Source of the DNA: Inquilinus sp052113205
GTDB taxonomy: Bacteria; Pseudomonadota; Alphaproteobacteria; DSM-16000; Inquilinaceae
DNA length: 64,000 nucleotides
NCBI RefSeq assembly: GCF_052113205.1
Contig: NZ_JBFRCU010000019.1
Location: 1 to 64,000, forward strand
Direction: 5' to 3'
The notes beneath the pieces were generated by a model. It saw nothing but the letters and a program-made list of their open reading frames with translations, ran no database searches and was not told where the DNA came from. Made by a program: the position numbers and the translations under genes. Positions 8,287-17,048 of this stretch are shown piece by piece. Position 1 is the stretch's first letter; each line of letters opens with the position of its first letter.

Positions 8287-9072
8287 TCAGGCTCCATTGC
8301 GCGCGCCGCCGGCGAGGCGGATGCCGCCATCGACCGACAGCAGCTCGCCGGTGACGAACTCCGCGCCCTCGACCAGCCAGACCACCGCGCCGGCCACATC
8401 CTCCGGCGTCGCCACCCGCCCGAGCGGCGCGGTGGCGGAGAAGCGGGCGGCCAGCGCGTCATAGGCATCGGTGCCCAGGGTCTGGCGCATCCAGCGGGTG
8501 TCGATGATTCCGGGGCAGACCGCGTTGACGCGGATCTCCGGGCCGCAGGTGCGGGCCAGCGCCTTGGTCAGCGCGTTCAACGCCCCCTTGGACGCCGTAT
8601 AGGCCAGCGAGGAGCCGCCGCCGGTGAAGGCGACGTTGGAGGACACGTTGACGATCGCCCCGCCGCCGCCGGCGCGCATCGCCGGAAGCACCGCGCGGCA
8701 CATCTGGTAGGCGCCGACGACATTGACGCCGAACACCTTCTGGAAATCCGCCGCCGACAGCGTCTCCAGGTCGAAGGGATCGGACGCCACGGTCACGGCG
8801 GCGTTGTTGACCAGCGCATCCAGCCGGCCCCAGCGATCGACGGCCTTCGCCGCCATCGCCCGGCAGGCGGCATCCTCGGACACATCCGCCTGTACCACCT
8901 CGACCTCGGCGCCGAGCGCGCGGCAGGCGGCAGCGGTTTCCTCGGCCTCGTCGCGGCTGCGCGAATAGTTGACGACGACCCGGGCGCCCCGCTCGGCGAA
9001 CATCCGGGCGCAGGAGGCCCCGACGCCGGTTGCCGATCCGGTGACGATGACGACGGCGCCATCAATGTTCAT
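8287..9072 (-). CDS. short-chain dehydrogenase/reductase (FabG-like)
   Basis: 261-aa classical SDR. The Rossmann motif VTGSATGVGAS is at about residues 10-20, NNAAV near 90, the catalytic Ser in NVSSNVAFTGGG, and YTASKGALNALTKALA supplies the Tyr and Lys; PGIIDTRW follows. It is likely an NAD(P)-dependent 3-hydroxyacyl-CoA or alcohol dehydrogenase. Its start overlaps the stop of the CoA transferase (ATGA) and its stop is followed 2 bases later by the MaoC gene. Position between a CoA transferase and a hydratase suggests oxidation of a 3-hydroxyacyl-CoA; substrate is not determinable. Confidence 0.87.
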   Translation of the reverse strand: MNIDGAVVIVTGSATGVGASCARMFAERGARVVVNYSRSRDEAEETAAACRALGAEVEVVQADVSEDAACRAMAAKAVDRWGRLDALVNNAAVTVASDPFDLETLSAADFQKVFGVNVVGAYQMCRAVLPAMRAGGGGAIVNVSSNVAFTGGGSSLAYTASKGALNALTKALARTCGPEIRVNAVCPGIIDTRWMRQTLGTDAYDALAARFSATAPLGRVATPEDVAGAVVWLVEGAEFVTGELLSVDGGIRLAGGARNGA

Positions 9073-10616
9073 GGTGCATCCCTCATGGCGGGCTCGCGGA
9101 AGAGGCGGGCGTCCATCTCCACCAGCCGGTCCGCGATGGCGACGCCCGGGGGCAGGCGTTCGATGACCTGCGCCTTCGCATCGATGCCCGGGGCCACCTC
9201 GGTCAGGGTCAGGCAGCCGTCGATGACATGGAACAGCGCGCGCTCGGTGACGACGACCTGCCGCTGGCCCGCAGGCGCCGCGGCGGGGTCGGAGCTGACC
9301 TGCCCGACCCGTTCGACGATCTTGCAGGACCGCCCGTCGATGGCGATCGAAAGCCTGCCGTCCTGCACCTCGATCTCGGCGCCGCCATGCGAGAACGAAC
9401 CCATATAGACGACGGTGCCTGCGGTCTGGGCGATGTTGGTGAAGCCGCCGACGCCGACGATGGTCTGGCCGAACCGGCTGACATTGACCGCACCGCGCAC
9501 ATCGACCTCGGCCATGCCGAGAAAGGCGATGTCCAGGCCGCCGCCGTCATAGAAGTCGAACTGGGACGCCTGCGGGATGATCGCGCTGGGATTGACCGCG
9601 GCGCCGAAGGACAGCTCCTCGGCCGGAATGCCGCCGATCACGCCGGATTCGATGGTGACGGTGTAGTCGTCGAACCCTTCTTCGCCGGCGATCCGACCGA
9701 TGCCGGCGGCAATGCCGATGCCGAGATTGATGGTCGGGTGGTCCCGGCCTCGCAGCTCCAGGAAGGCGCGGCGCTGGATCACCTTGTCGACCGACAGCGG
9801 CAGCGGCGCGAGGTGGCTGGCGGCCGCCCGGTGCCGGCCGGTATAGGCGATGTTGTCGGTCTCGCCGAAGCTGATGCCGTGCTCGGCGGGGTCGTCGCAG
9901 ACCACCACATAGTCGACCAGCATGCCCGGGACCCGCACATCCGCAGCCGGCAGCGAGCCGCGCTCGGCGATGCGCTTGACCTGGACGACGACGATGCCGC
10001 CGGAATTCCGGCCGGCCTGGGCCATGGCCAGCACGTCGACGGGAAAGGCCTCGTCCTCCAGGGTGATGTTGCCGTCCTCATCCGCCGAGGTGCCGCGCAG
10101 CAGCACGCAGTCGAGCGGCATCGCCGGATACAGCAGCCACTCCTGGCCGCGCAGGCTGACCCGCTCCACCAGCTCGGCCGTCGTCCGCGTATTCAGCCGG
10201 CCGCCGCCATGGCGCGGATCCATGAATGAGCCGAGGCCGATGCGGGTGACCACGCCGGGCTGGCCCGCCGCGATGGCGCGATACAGCTGGGCGATCACCC
10301 CTTGGGGCCAGCAATAAGCGTCGACCTTGTCCTCGAGCGCCAAGGCGCCGAGGCGGGGGGTGCCGCGCCAGCCGCCGGCGATCACGCGCTCGACCAGCCC
10401 CTCATGGCCGAAATGACCCATGCCGCGGGTCTTGCGGTCGCCGGTGCTGGCGGCGAACAGCAGCGTCAGGTCGCGCGGGGCGCCCTCGGCCAGGTAGCGC
10501 CGTTCGACAGCGGCCGAGATCGCCTCGGGATGGCAGCACCCACCGAAGCCGGACGCGGCGACGGTCATGCCGCTGCGCAACAGCCCTGCCGCCTCGGTGG
10601 AGGTGATGACCTGCAT
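9069..10616 (-). CDS. family I acyl-CoA:carboxylate CoA-transferase, fused alpha-beta subunits
   Basis: 515-aa single-chain family I CoA transferase, in which alpha- and beta-like halves are fused as in propionate/acetoacetate CoA-transferases. The N-terminal half begins with TSTEAAGLLRSGMTVAASGFGG; the C-terminal half carries NLGIGIAAGI and the catalytic glutamate, Glu323, in TIESGVIGG, followed by GGFTNIAQTAGTVVYMGSF. It transfers CoA from acetyl- or succinyl-CoA to a carboxylic acid. It is the first gene of the operon; the ATG at 10616 lies 25 bases from the HutC-type palindrome. Expected role: activation of the carboxylate produced or imported by the rest of the operon. Confidence 0.87.
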   Translation of the reverse strand: MQVITSTEAAGLLRSGMTVAASGFGGCCHPEAISAAVERRYLAEGAPRDLTLLFAASTGDRKTRGMGHFGHEGLVERVIAGGWRGTPRLGALALEDKVDAYCWPQGVIAQLYRAIAAGQPGVVTRIGLGSFMDPRHGGGRLNTRTTAELVERVSLRGQEWLLYPAMPLDCVLLRGTSADEDGNITLEDEAFPVDVLAMAQAGRNSGGIVVVQVKRIAERGSLPAADVRVPGMLVDYVVVCDDPAEHGISFGETDNIAYTGRHRAAASHLAPLPLSVDKVIQRRAFLELRGRDHPTINLGIGIAAGIGRIAGEEGFDDYTVTIESGVIGGIPAEELSFGAAVNPSAIIPQASQFDFYDGGGLDIAFLGMAEVDVRGAVNVSRFGQTIVGVGGFTNIAQTAGTVVYMGSFSHGGAEIEVQDGRLSIAIDGRSCKIVERVGQVSSDPAAAPAGQRQVVVTERALFHVIDGCLTLTEVAPGIDAKAQVIERLPPGVAIADRLVEMDARLFREPAMRDAP

Positions 10617-10640
10617 CGCGTCGATCCATATGTCCGACAA

Positions 10641-10654
10641 CCTGTATATACAGG
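10641..10654. promoter_or_regulatory. HutC-type operator palindrome and promoter of the minus-strand operon
   Basis: CCTGTATATACAGG is a perfect 14-bp palindrome. Its core TGTATATACA is the type of site known for HutC and related GntR repressors. It sits 24 bases upstream of the CoA transferase ATG. On the minus strand TTGCCA, resembling a -35 box, lies 18 bases before the TGTATA within the palindrome, so the operator would cover the -10 region, a geometry that fits repression. No second copy was noticed nearby. Confidence 0.65.
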
Positions 10655-10764
10655 CGTGATCTGTGCCGGTTGGCAATGCACAAAAATGCGTTGGCTAAAA
10701 ATTCAGCTATGCGGGTTGGGGATCCTCGAAGGGATTCGAGGCACAAAGCACAAGAGAACGCAGG

Positions 10765-10794
10765 AAAATCCCACCCGCGGTCCTGCGGGTGGGA
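10765..10794 (-). terminator. Rho-independent terminator after the APC permease gene
   Basis: A perfect 10-bp stem (TCCCACCCGC at 10769-10778 pairs with GCGGGTGGGA at 10785-10794) with a 6-base loop. On the minus strand the stem is followed by TTTT (complement of 10765-10768). It lies 47 bases past the permease stop at 10841 and separates that gene from the following operon's promoter. Confidence 0.75.
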
Positions 10795-10840
10795 TCGAGA
10801 CGACAGGGATCAGGGCTCCGACCGGGAGCGGCCGGGGCCG

Positions 10841-12628
10841 TCAGGCGGGCAGCTGGAACGCCCAGTTGGCGATGAGCACGATCGCCAACCCCCCGGCGAG
10901 GGTCAGATAGGGCAGCATCCCGGCCTTTTTGACCCCGAGATCCTGGCCGATCAGGCCGAGATCCGCCATCGCGCCGGCCGGGAACTTGCCGCCGTCGCGC
11001 ACATAGTGGCGGAAGGCGAACACCGGCAGGATCAGGGCGGCGAAGGCAAAGCCGACCCACAGCGCGTTCTCATAGCCCCAGACTTTCGCGCCGGCGCCGA
11101 GGAACAGCGCGTTGACGAAGGCCAGCACCGTGTTCAGCCCGATCAGCCAGGTCGGGGCCTTCCAGGGCCGCGGGATGTGACCGGAGTCGACCCGGTGAAT
11201 CCAGCCGGAGTTGAGGTTCAGGAAGTTGAAGACGATGTAGCCGACATTCGACACGGCCAGGACGAAGAAGTAGCCGCCGACATCGGATGCGATGGCCAGC
11301 AGGATCAGGTTGAAGGCGAAGTCCGTCCACATCGCCCGGGTCGGGGCGCCCTTCTCGTTTACATGCTCGAGATATTTCGGCAGCCAGCCGTCCTTGGACC
11401 CCTGGTACAGCGTCCGCGAGGACCCGGCCATGGCGGTCATGATCGCCAGGAACAGGGCCAGGATCATCAGCGCGACCAGGATCTGGGTGATGATCGGGCC
11501 GGCGCCGATCAGCCCGCCCAGCACCTCGGCGACGCCGGTGCCGTCGACGATCCCCGGCGCCAGCATGCCGGCATGGCCGAGCACGCCCTGGAAGGTGAAG
11601 GGGATCAGGAAGAAGAACAGGCAGCAGGCCAGGCCCGAATAGAAGATCGCCTTGAACGTGTCGGTCTTCGGGTTCTTCAGCTCACGGGTGTAACAGACCG
11701 CCGTCTCGAAACCGTAGGTCGACCAGGCGGCGATGTAGAGGCCGCCGAGGAACAGCGTCCAGCCGCCATTGCTCCAGGTGCCGTCCAGGCCGGAATAGGC
11801 CGCGGTCGGCGGCACCAGGCCGGTGATGTTCGCCGACTGGATCTGGCCGCTGAAGATCGGATACAGGCCGATCAGCAGCAGCGGCACCAGCACGGCGATG
11901 GCCAGCCATTTCTGGACGCTGGCGGTCTGCGCGATGCCGCGATGCTGGATCGCGAAGATGATCAGCATCAGGATCGCGCCGATGAAGAAGGTCGCGTTGA
12001 TGTTGGCGGTGGCGAGATAGGGGATGCCGAAGCTGGCCAGCGACCAGGTGCGGATCGTCGGCGTCAGGGCGGCGACGCCGTCGGCGCCGAGCAGGGCCTT
12101 GACCGCGTCGCCGGGCGCAGCGCCGGCATGCGCCGCCAGCCATTCCGCCACGCGCGGGCTGTCCGCCGTCACCGAGCCGGCATGCGCGGCGATCCAGGCC
12201 AGCACCGGCTGCGAGTCGGCGCCCGGGATCGGGAAGAAGGCGTTGAGGATATAGCCGGCGGCGATGGCGCAGCCCAGCGACAGCACCGGCGACCAGGCGA
12301 ACCAGTTGCACCACACCGACAGCGGCGCGATGAACTTCGAATAGCGCAGCCAGGCGGTCGCGCCATAGACCGAGGCGCCGCCGGACTTGTTGCCGAACAT
12401 GCCGGCGACTTCCGCATAGGTGAAGGATTGCAGAAAGCCCATGACCATCGAGATGATCCAGACCACGAAGGCCAGCTTGCCGGTCGTGCCCGCGATGCCG
12501 CCGATGGAGAACAGGACGAGCGGCGGCACGCCTGCGGCCACCCAGAACGCGCCCTTCCAATCCAGGGCGCGGATCAATTTGCCTTCTTCGGTGCCGGTCG
12601 TGATCGCACCGTCCAACACATCTGCCAT
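10841..12628 (-). CDS. APC-superfamily amino acid/amine permease
   Basis: 595-aa integral membrane protein with about 12 hydrophobic segments. Landmarks near the N-terminus are PLVLFSIGGIAGTTGKLAFVVW and SFTYAEVAGMFGNKSGGASVYG, the latter typical of APC transporters; TAMAGSSRTLYQGSKDGWLPKYLEHV lies past the middle. A long soluble insertion between about residues 125 and 185 is Ala-rich. Start at ATG 12628 has GGGAG about 9-10 bases upstream. It is transcribed away from tdm, sharing a 247-bp intergenic region with it, so uptake of an amine or amino acid linked to methylated-amine metabolism (for example a methylamine or a product amino acid) is plausible but unproven. Confidence 0.83.
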   Translation of the reverse strand: MADVLDGAITTGTEEGKLIRALDWKGAFWVAAGVPPLVLFSIGGIAGTTGKLAFVVWIISMVMGFLQSFTYAEVAGMFGNKSGGASVYGATAWLRYSKFIAPLSVWCNWFAWSPVLSLGCAIAAGYILNAFFPIPGADSQPVLAWIAAHAGSVTADSPRVAEWLAAHAGAAPGDAVKALLGADGVAALTPTIRTWSLASFGIPYLATANINATFFIGAILMLIIFAIQHRGIAQTASVQKWLAIAVLVPLLLIGLYPIFSGQIQSANITGLVPPTAAYSGLDGTWSNGGWTLFLGGLYIAAWSTYGFETAVCYTRELKNPKTDTFKAIFYSGLACCLFFFLIPFTFQGVLGHAGMLAPGIVDGTGVAEVLGGLIGAGPIITQILVALMILALFLAIMTAMAGSSRTLYQGSKDGWLPKYLEHVNEKGAPTRAMWTDFAFNLILLAIASDVGGYFFVLAVSNVGYIVFNFLNLNSGWIHRVDSGHIPRPWKAPTWLIGLNTVLAFVNALFLGAGAKVWGYENALWVGFAFAALILPVFAFRHYVRDGGKFPAGAMADLGLIGQDLGVKKAGMLPYLTLAGGLAIVLIANWAFQLPA

Positions 12629-12875
12629 TGGTGATGCTCCCCGTCTTTGGTCCAGGACGCTTCTTTCGTGCGTCTTCCTGGATGTGCCTCCCTCGGCGCG
12701 CCTTGCCTGCGCCCTCGCCATTGTCCTGGTGATCCGCGCTCCCCCTGCGGATCCTCCTCCAAGGCCTTTATGCATAGTGAAGAACTTTTCTCCTCGGTCA
12801 ATATGACTTTACTTTGAACCTGCATTTTGCAACCTTCGCTGCGTGCTCGACCGCGCCATCTCCCGCGAGGGTCCC
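12629..12875. promoter_or_regulatory. divergent control region between APC permease and tdm
   Basis: 247 bases without a gene. The 12771-12835 part is AT-richer than its surroundings and holds TGAAGAA at 12778-12784 inside an imperfect 15-bp palindrome (GAAGAA, 3 bases, TTCTCC; 12779-12793). The same TGAAGAA heptamer occurs upstream of mgsA and dmmD. The neighbouring XRE-cupin regulator is the obvious candidate to bind here. No clear -10/-35 pair is assigned. Confidence 0.45.
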
Positions 12876-15245
12876 ATGCGAGATCTCGGTCCGATGACGG
12901 CCGGCGTGCGCCCCGCCTCTCCCAGCCTGGTCCTGACCCCCGGCATCCGTTCGCTGCCGGCCGGGACCGAGCACTACCGCGTCCGGGGCGGCGGGTCGCT
13001 GGTGATCCGGGTCGAGGCCGGCGACCAAGTGACCGTGACNGACACCGAAGGCGGCCAGGCCTGCGAGCTGTCGTTCCTGGACGAAGGCGGGCGCTTTCTC
13101 GCCGCCGGACTCGGCATCCCTTTCACCGGGCCTGCCGAAGGCCTGACGACCAACCTTGCCGCTAGCGGGGACGGGGCGTTGCGCACCCGCGCCGCCCTGG
13201 CGCGGCGCGGTGCCGATCTGGCGGCCGCCGGTGCCGCCCGCATCTTCGGGCCCGGCTCCAGGCCGGGCGAGCAGGCGGAATTCACCATCGCCGGAACCGG
13301 CCTGCTGGTAGCGGCGGTGCCTGCCGTCGCCATGCTGCCACACGACCAGGACACGGCGACGCCGGTCGAGATCCGGGTCCGGCGCGTCCGCCCGGTCCGC
13401 GACTATGCCGCCGCCCTACCCGAGCCGATGGCCGACCCGATCGAGGACATCCGGATCAGGGCCGGCACGGCCTCCGCCTATCTCGTCCGGGCCGGCGAGT
13501 TCATCCAGGTGATCGACGTCTTCGGCCGGCAATGCACCGACTTCCAGGCCTTCTCCGCCCGGAAGGTCGACAAGGGTCTGGACTTGGCGTTGGATTCAAC
13601 CGTCACCCGCACGCTGCTGGGCCGCAGCTATCCGCTGCCGGGCCTGCCGTCGAAGGCCTTCGACCGGGATTTCGAGCCGCTGGTGGAGATCGTCCAGGAC
13701 ACGGTCGGCCGGCACGACGCCTTCGCCACCGCCTGCAACGCCCGCTACTACGACGACATGGGCTATCCCGGGCATGTGAACTGCACCGACAACTTCAATG
13801 CCGCCCTGGCGCCCTATGGCATTGCGGCGCGCAAGGGCTGGGAGGCGCTGAACTACTTCTACAACACCAATATCGACCACAATAACCAGCTCTATCTCGA
13901 CGAGCCATGGTCGCGCCCGGGCGACTATGTGCTGATGCGGGCGCTGACCGACCTGGTCTGCGTCTCATCCTCCTGCCCGGACGACATCGATGCGGCGAAT
14001 GGCTGGGATCCGACCGACATCCATGTCCGGACCTTTTCCGGCCGAGAGACCTTCACACGAGCGGTGGCCATTCGCATGACGCCCGACGCCGATCCCGAAC
14101 TCACCCGCGAGACCGCCTTCCATCCCCGCCTGTCCGCCCTGACGCGGGACTATGCGGAGTATCGCGGCTACTGGCTGCCGAACCGCTTCGCCGGCGAAGG
14201 GCCGGTGGCGGAATACTGGGCCTGCCGCGAAAAGGCCGCGGTGATCGACCTGTCGCCGCTGCGCAAGTTCGAGGTCACGGGTCCCGATGCCGAAGACCTG
14301 CTGCAATATTGCCTGACCCGCGACGTGCGCAGGCTGTCGACCGGCCAAGTCGTCTATTCCGCCATGTGCTACGAGCATGGCGGCATGATCGACGACGGCA
14401 CGCTGTTCCGACTCGGCGACCGCAACTTCCGCTGGATCGGCGGCGACGACTTCAGCGGCCTGTGGCTGCGGCAGCAGGCCGAGGCGAAGGGGTTCAAGGC
14501 CTGGGTCCGGTCCTCGACCGACCAGTTGCACAACATCGCCGTGCAAGGGCCGGCCAGCCGCGGCATCCTCAAGGACATCGTCTGGACCGCGCCGCGCCAG
14601 CCGACGATCGCCGAGCTCGAATGGTTCCGCTTCAGCGTCGGCCGCATCGGCGGCTTCGAAGGCGCCCCGGTGGTGGTGTCGCGCACCGGCTATACCGGCG
14701 AACTGGGCTACGAGATCTTCTGCCATCCGAAGGACGCCGCCGCCGTGTTCGACGCGGTCTGGCAGGCCGGGCAGCCGCACGGCCTCGTGCCGATGGGGCT
14801 GGAGGCGCTGGACATGCTGCGCATCGAGGCCGGGCTGGTCTTCGCCAACCACGAGTTCACCGACCAGACCGACCCGTTCGAGGCCGGCATCGGCTTCACC
14901 GTGCCGTTGAAGTCCAAGACCGATGATTTCATCGGCCGTACGGCGCTGATCGAGCGCAAGGAGCATCCGCGCCACCGCCTTGTCGGGCTGGATGTACAGG
15001 CCAATGACGCGGTCGGCCATGGCGACTGCATCCATATCGGCCGGGCCCAGATCGGCGTGGTGACCAGCGCGACCCGCTCGCCGATCCTCGGCAAGACCAT
15101 CGCCCTGGCACGGATCGACGTGACCCATGCCGCGGTCGGCACGGCGGTCGAGATCGGCAAGCTCGACGGCCACCAGAAGCGCCTGCCGGCCGTGATCGTG
15201 CCGCTGTCGCATTACGACCCGCAGAAGACCCGGCCGCGGGCATAG
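12876..15245 (+). CDS. tdm: trimethylamine N-oxide demethylase (TMAO aldolase)
   Basis: 789 aa, converts TMAO to dimethylamine and formaldehyde (EC 4.1.2.32), the formaldehyde being passed to tetrahydrofolate. The N-terminal half (about 1-410) is DUF1989-like, with VIDVFGRQCTDFQAF and DDIDAANGWDPTDIH; the C-terminal half (about 430-785) is a GcvT-type THF-binding aminomethyltransferase domain (SRTGYTGELGYEIF). This fusion is the hallmark of Tdm. Cys287, His300, Cys303 and Cys367 have the spacing that I recall for the zinc C3H site of the Methylocella enzyme. Start ATG 12876 has GAGG 5 bases upstream; a GTG at 12843 is less likely. The ambiguous base at 13040 is a third codon position in ACN, so it is Thr whatever the base. 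Confidence 0.92.
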   Translation: MRDLGPMTAGVRPASPSLVLTPGIRSLPAGTEHYRVRGGGSLVIRVEAGDQVTVXDTEGGQACELSFLDEGGRFLAAGLGIPFTGPAEGLTTNLAASGDGALRTRAALARRGADLAAAGAARIFGPGSRPGEQAEFTIAGTGLLVAAVPAVAMLPHDQDTATPVEIRVRRVRPVRDYAAALPEPMADPIEDIRIRAGTASAYLVRAGEFIQVIDVFGRQCTDFQAFSARKVDKGLDLALDSTVTRTLLGRSYPLPGLPSKAFDRDFEPLVEIVQDTVGRHDAFATACNARYYDDMGYPGHVNCTDNFNAALAPYGIAARKGWEALNYFYNTNIDHNNQLYLDEPWSRPGDYVLMRALTDLVCVSSSCPDDIDAANGWDPTDIHVRTFSGRETFTRAVAIRMTPDADPELTRETAFHPRLSALTRDYAEYRGYWLPNRFAGEGPVAEYWACREKAAVIDLSPLRKFEVTGPDAEDLLQYCLTRDVRRLSTGQVVYSAMCYEHGGMIDDGTLFRLGDRNFRWIGGDDFSGLWLRQQAEAKGFKAWVRSSTDQLHNIAVQGPASRGILKDIVWTAPRQPTIAELEWFRFSVGRIGGFEGAPVVVSRTGYTGELGYEIFCHPKDAAAVFDAVWQAGQPHGLVPMGLEALDMLRIEAGLVFANHEFTDQTDPFEAGIGFTVPLKSKTDDFIGRTALIERKEHPRHRLVGLDVQANDAVGHGDCIHIGRAQIGVVTSATRSPILGKTIALARIDVTHAAVGTAVEIGKLDGHQKRLPAVIVPLSHYDPQKTRPRA

Positions 15246-15288
15246 CGCTGCGGGCGTGCCCTTTCCCCAGAGTTGAGGGAATTTCACC

Positions 15289-16017
15289 ATGGCGATAGCG
15301 TGGCCACCGGATGCGACTGATCGCCAGGACCCATTGATGATGGACAAGACCAAGGATTCGGCGCGGCAGAAACCGGCGCGCGGCAAGGCGGTGTTCACCC
15401 AGGATCCGCACGCCGTGCGCGAACCGAAGGACAACAATCTCGAGATGGCGATCGGCCACGAGGTCAGGGCCTATCGCAAGAAGCTCGGGATCACGGTGAC
15501 GGATCTCGCCGCCGCCACCGGCATCTCGCTCGGCATGCTGTCGAAGATCGAGAACGGCAACATCTCGCCGTCCCTGACCACGCTGCAGTCGCTGTCGCGG
15601 GCGCTGGGCGTGCCGCTGACCGCGTTCTTCCGCGGCTATGAGGAGCCGCACAATGCGGTCTTCGTCAAATCCGGCCAGGGGATCGAGCTCGAACGGCGGG
15701 GCACTCGCGCCGGCCACCAGTACAATCTGCTCGGCTATATCGGCAGCGGCGCCAGCGGCGTGGTCGTCGAACCCTACCTGATCACGCTGACGGCAGATTC
15801 GGACGTCTTTCCGACCTTCCAGCACGAGGGGCTGGAGTTCCTCTACATGCTGGAGGGCGAGGTGGTCTACCGCCATGGCGACCAGCTGTTTCCGATGCAG
15901 CCGGGCGACAGCCTGTTCTTCGACGCCGATGCGCCGCACGGGCCGGAGGTGCTGGTGAAGCTGCCCGCCCGCTATCTCTCGATCATCAGCTATCCGCACC
16001 GCTCCGGGAAAGGTTGA
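15289..16017 (+). CDS. XRE-family regulator with C-terminal cupin
   Basis: 242 aa. After a basic, probably disordered N-terminus of about 50 residues comes an XRE helix-turn-helix (VTDLAAATGISLGMLSKIENG, about 68-90) and a cupin_2 sensor domain (FPTFQHEGLEFLYMLEGEV and the Pro-Gly-Asp turn QPGDSLFFDADAPHGPEV). Such proteins bind a small ligand in the cupin and regulate neighbouring genes. It lies between tdm and mgsABC in the same direction and is the only regulator in the methylated-amine cluster. ATG 15289 has GAGGGA about 10 bases upstream; ATG 15337 with AGGA 7 bases upstream is an equally good start. Confidence 0.88.
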   Translation: MAIAWPPDATDRQDPLMMDKTKDSARQKPARGKAVFTQDPHAVREPKDNNLEMAIGHEVRAYRKKLGITVTDLAAATGISLGMLSKIENGNISPSLTTLQSLSRALGVPLTAFFRGYEEPHNAVFVKSGQGIELERRGTRAGHQYNLLGYIGSGASGVVVEPYLITLTADSDVFPTFQHEGLEFLYMLEGEVVYRHGDQLFPMQPGDSLFFDADAPHGPEVLVKLPARYLSIISYPHRSGKG

Positions 16018-16025
16018 CTTGCCTT

Positions 16026-16045
16026 GAAGGAAAAATTTATTCTTC
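16026..16045. promoter_or_regulatory. AT-rich palindrome upstream of mgsA, candidate operator
   Basis: A 20-bp imperfect palindrome (GAAG at 16026-16029 mirrored by CTTC at 16042-16045 around AAATTT) in an otherwise GC-rich region, between the regulator stop and mgsA. TTCTTCA at 16040-16046 is the complement of the TGAAGAA heptamer also found upstream of tdm and dmmD. An ambiguous base lies nearby at 16061. It fits an XRE operator; not proven. Confidence 0.45.
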
Positions 16046-16108
16046 ATAATTGAGGCGGCCNAGAGCGACCTGCCGCTCGTCGTCCGAATGCAAGCGGAGG
16101 GTCCGGCC

Positions 16109-17005
16109 ATGTGCGGGATTGTGGGTCTCTTCCTGAAGGACCGGGGGCTCGAGCCACAGCTCGGGGCGATGCTGTCGTCCATGCTGGTGACGCTGACGGA
16201 TCGCGGGCCGGACAGCGCCGGGATCGCGATCTACGGCGACACCGACCACCGCCACGCCAAGCTGACCGTGCAATCCGCCGATCCGAAGCGCGACTTCGCC
16301 GGCCTGGCGGGCGAGTTGCAGGGGGCTCTCGACGCTCCGGTGTCGATGCAGGTGAAGAGCACCCATGCCGTCATCCTGCTGCCGCAGGACAAGCTGGAGG
16401 AGGGCAGGGCGGCCGTCGGGCGGCTGCGCCCGGATGTCCGGGTGATGAGCAGCGGCGACGCGATCGAGATCTACAAGGAGGTCGGCCTGCCCCGGGACGT
16501 CCTGTCCCGCTTCGCCGTCGCCGGGATGTCCGGCACGCACGGCATCGGCCACACCCGGATGGCCACGGAATCCGCCGTCACCACGCTCGGCGCCCATCCG
16601 TTCTCGACCGGGCCCGACCAGTGCCTGGTGCACAACGGCTCGCTGTCGAACCACAACAATCTCCGCCGCACCCTGAAGCACGGCGGCATGGCGTTCGAGA
16701 CCGAGAACGACACCGAGGTCGCCGCCGCCTACCTGACCGCGGAGATGGCCAAGGGCAAGAATCTCGGCCAGGCGCTGGAAGGCGCGGTCGACGACCTCGA
16801 CGGCTTCTTCACCTTTGTCGTCGGCACCAAATCCGGCTTCGGGGTCGTGCGCGACGCCATCGCCTGCAAGCCCGCGATCATGGCCGAGACCGACCGATAT
16901 GTCGCCTTCGGGTCCGAATACCGGGCCCTGGTCAGCCTGCCCGGCATCGATGCGGCCCGGGTCTGGGAGCCGGAGCCGGCGACCGTCTATTTCTGGGAAC
17001 GCTAG
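16109..17005 (+). CDS. mgsA: N-methylglutamate synthase subunit A (class II glutamine amidotransferase)
   Basis: 298-aa class II (Ntn-type) glutamine amidotransferase domain protein. The start is fixed by biology: ATG 16109 gives MCGIVGLF, placing the nucleophile Cys at position 2, with GGAGG 8 bases upstream; an in-frame ATG at 16088 would bury it. HTRMATESAVTT and HNGSLSNHNNLRR are the conserved substrate-binding blocks. With the next two genes it matches the separated GltB-like domains of N-methylglutamate synthase (MgsABC, EC 2.1.1.21), which transfers the methylamino group of gamma-glutamylmethylamide or methylamine to a glutamate skeleton. GlxB is a near relative and the alternative name. 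Confidence 0.87.
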   Translation: MCGIVGLFLKDRGLEPQLGAMLSSMLVTLTDRGPDSAGIAIYGDTDHRHAKLTVQSADPKRDFAGLAGELQGALDAPVSMQVKSTHAVILLPQDKLEEGRAAVGRLRPDVRVMSSGDAIEIYKEVGLPRDVLSRFAVAGMSGTHGIGHTRMATESAVTTLGAHPFSTGPDQCLVHNGSLSNHNNLRRTLKHGGMAFETENDTEVAAAYLTAEMAKGKNLGQALEGAVDDLDGFFTFVVGTKSGFGVVRDAIACKPAIMAETDRYVAFGSEYRALVSLPGIDAARVWEPEPATVYFWER

Positions 17006-17048
17006 GCGCCGCGGCGCGGCCTCCACCCTTTCATCTCAGGGCGACACG

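Noticed and set aside
10670..12634. A 654-codon plus-strand frame opposite the APC permease
   Set aside because: The translation is dominated by Gly, Gln, Asp and Arg, has no hydrophobic segments or motifs, and mirrors the permease gene.
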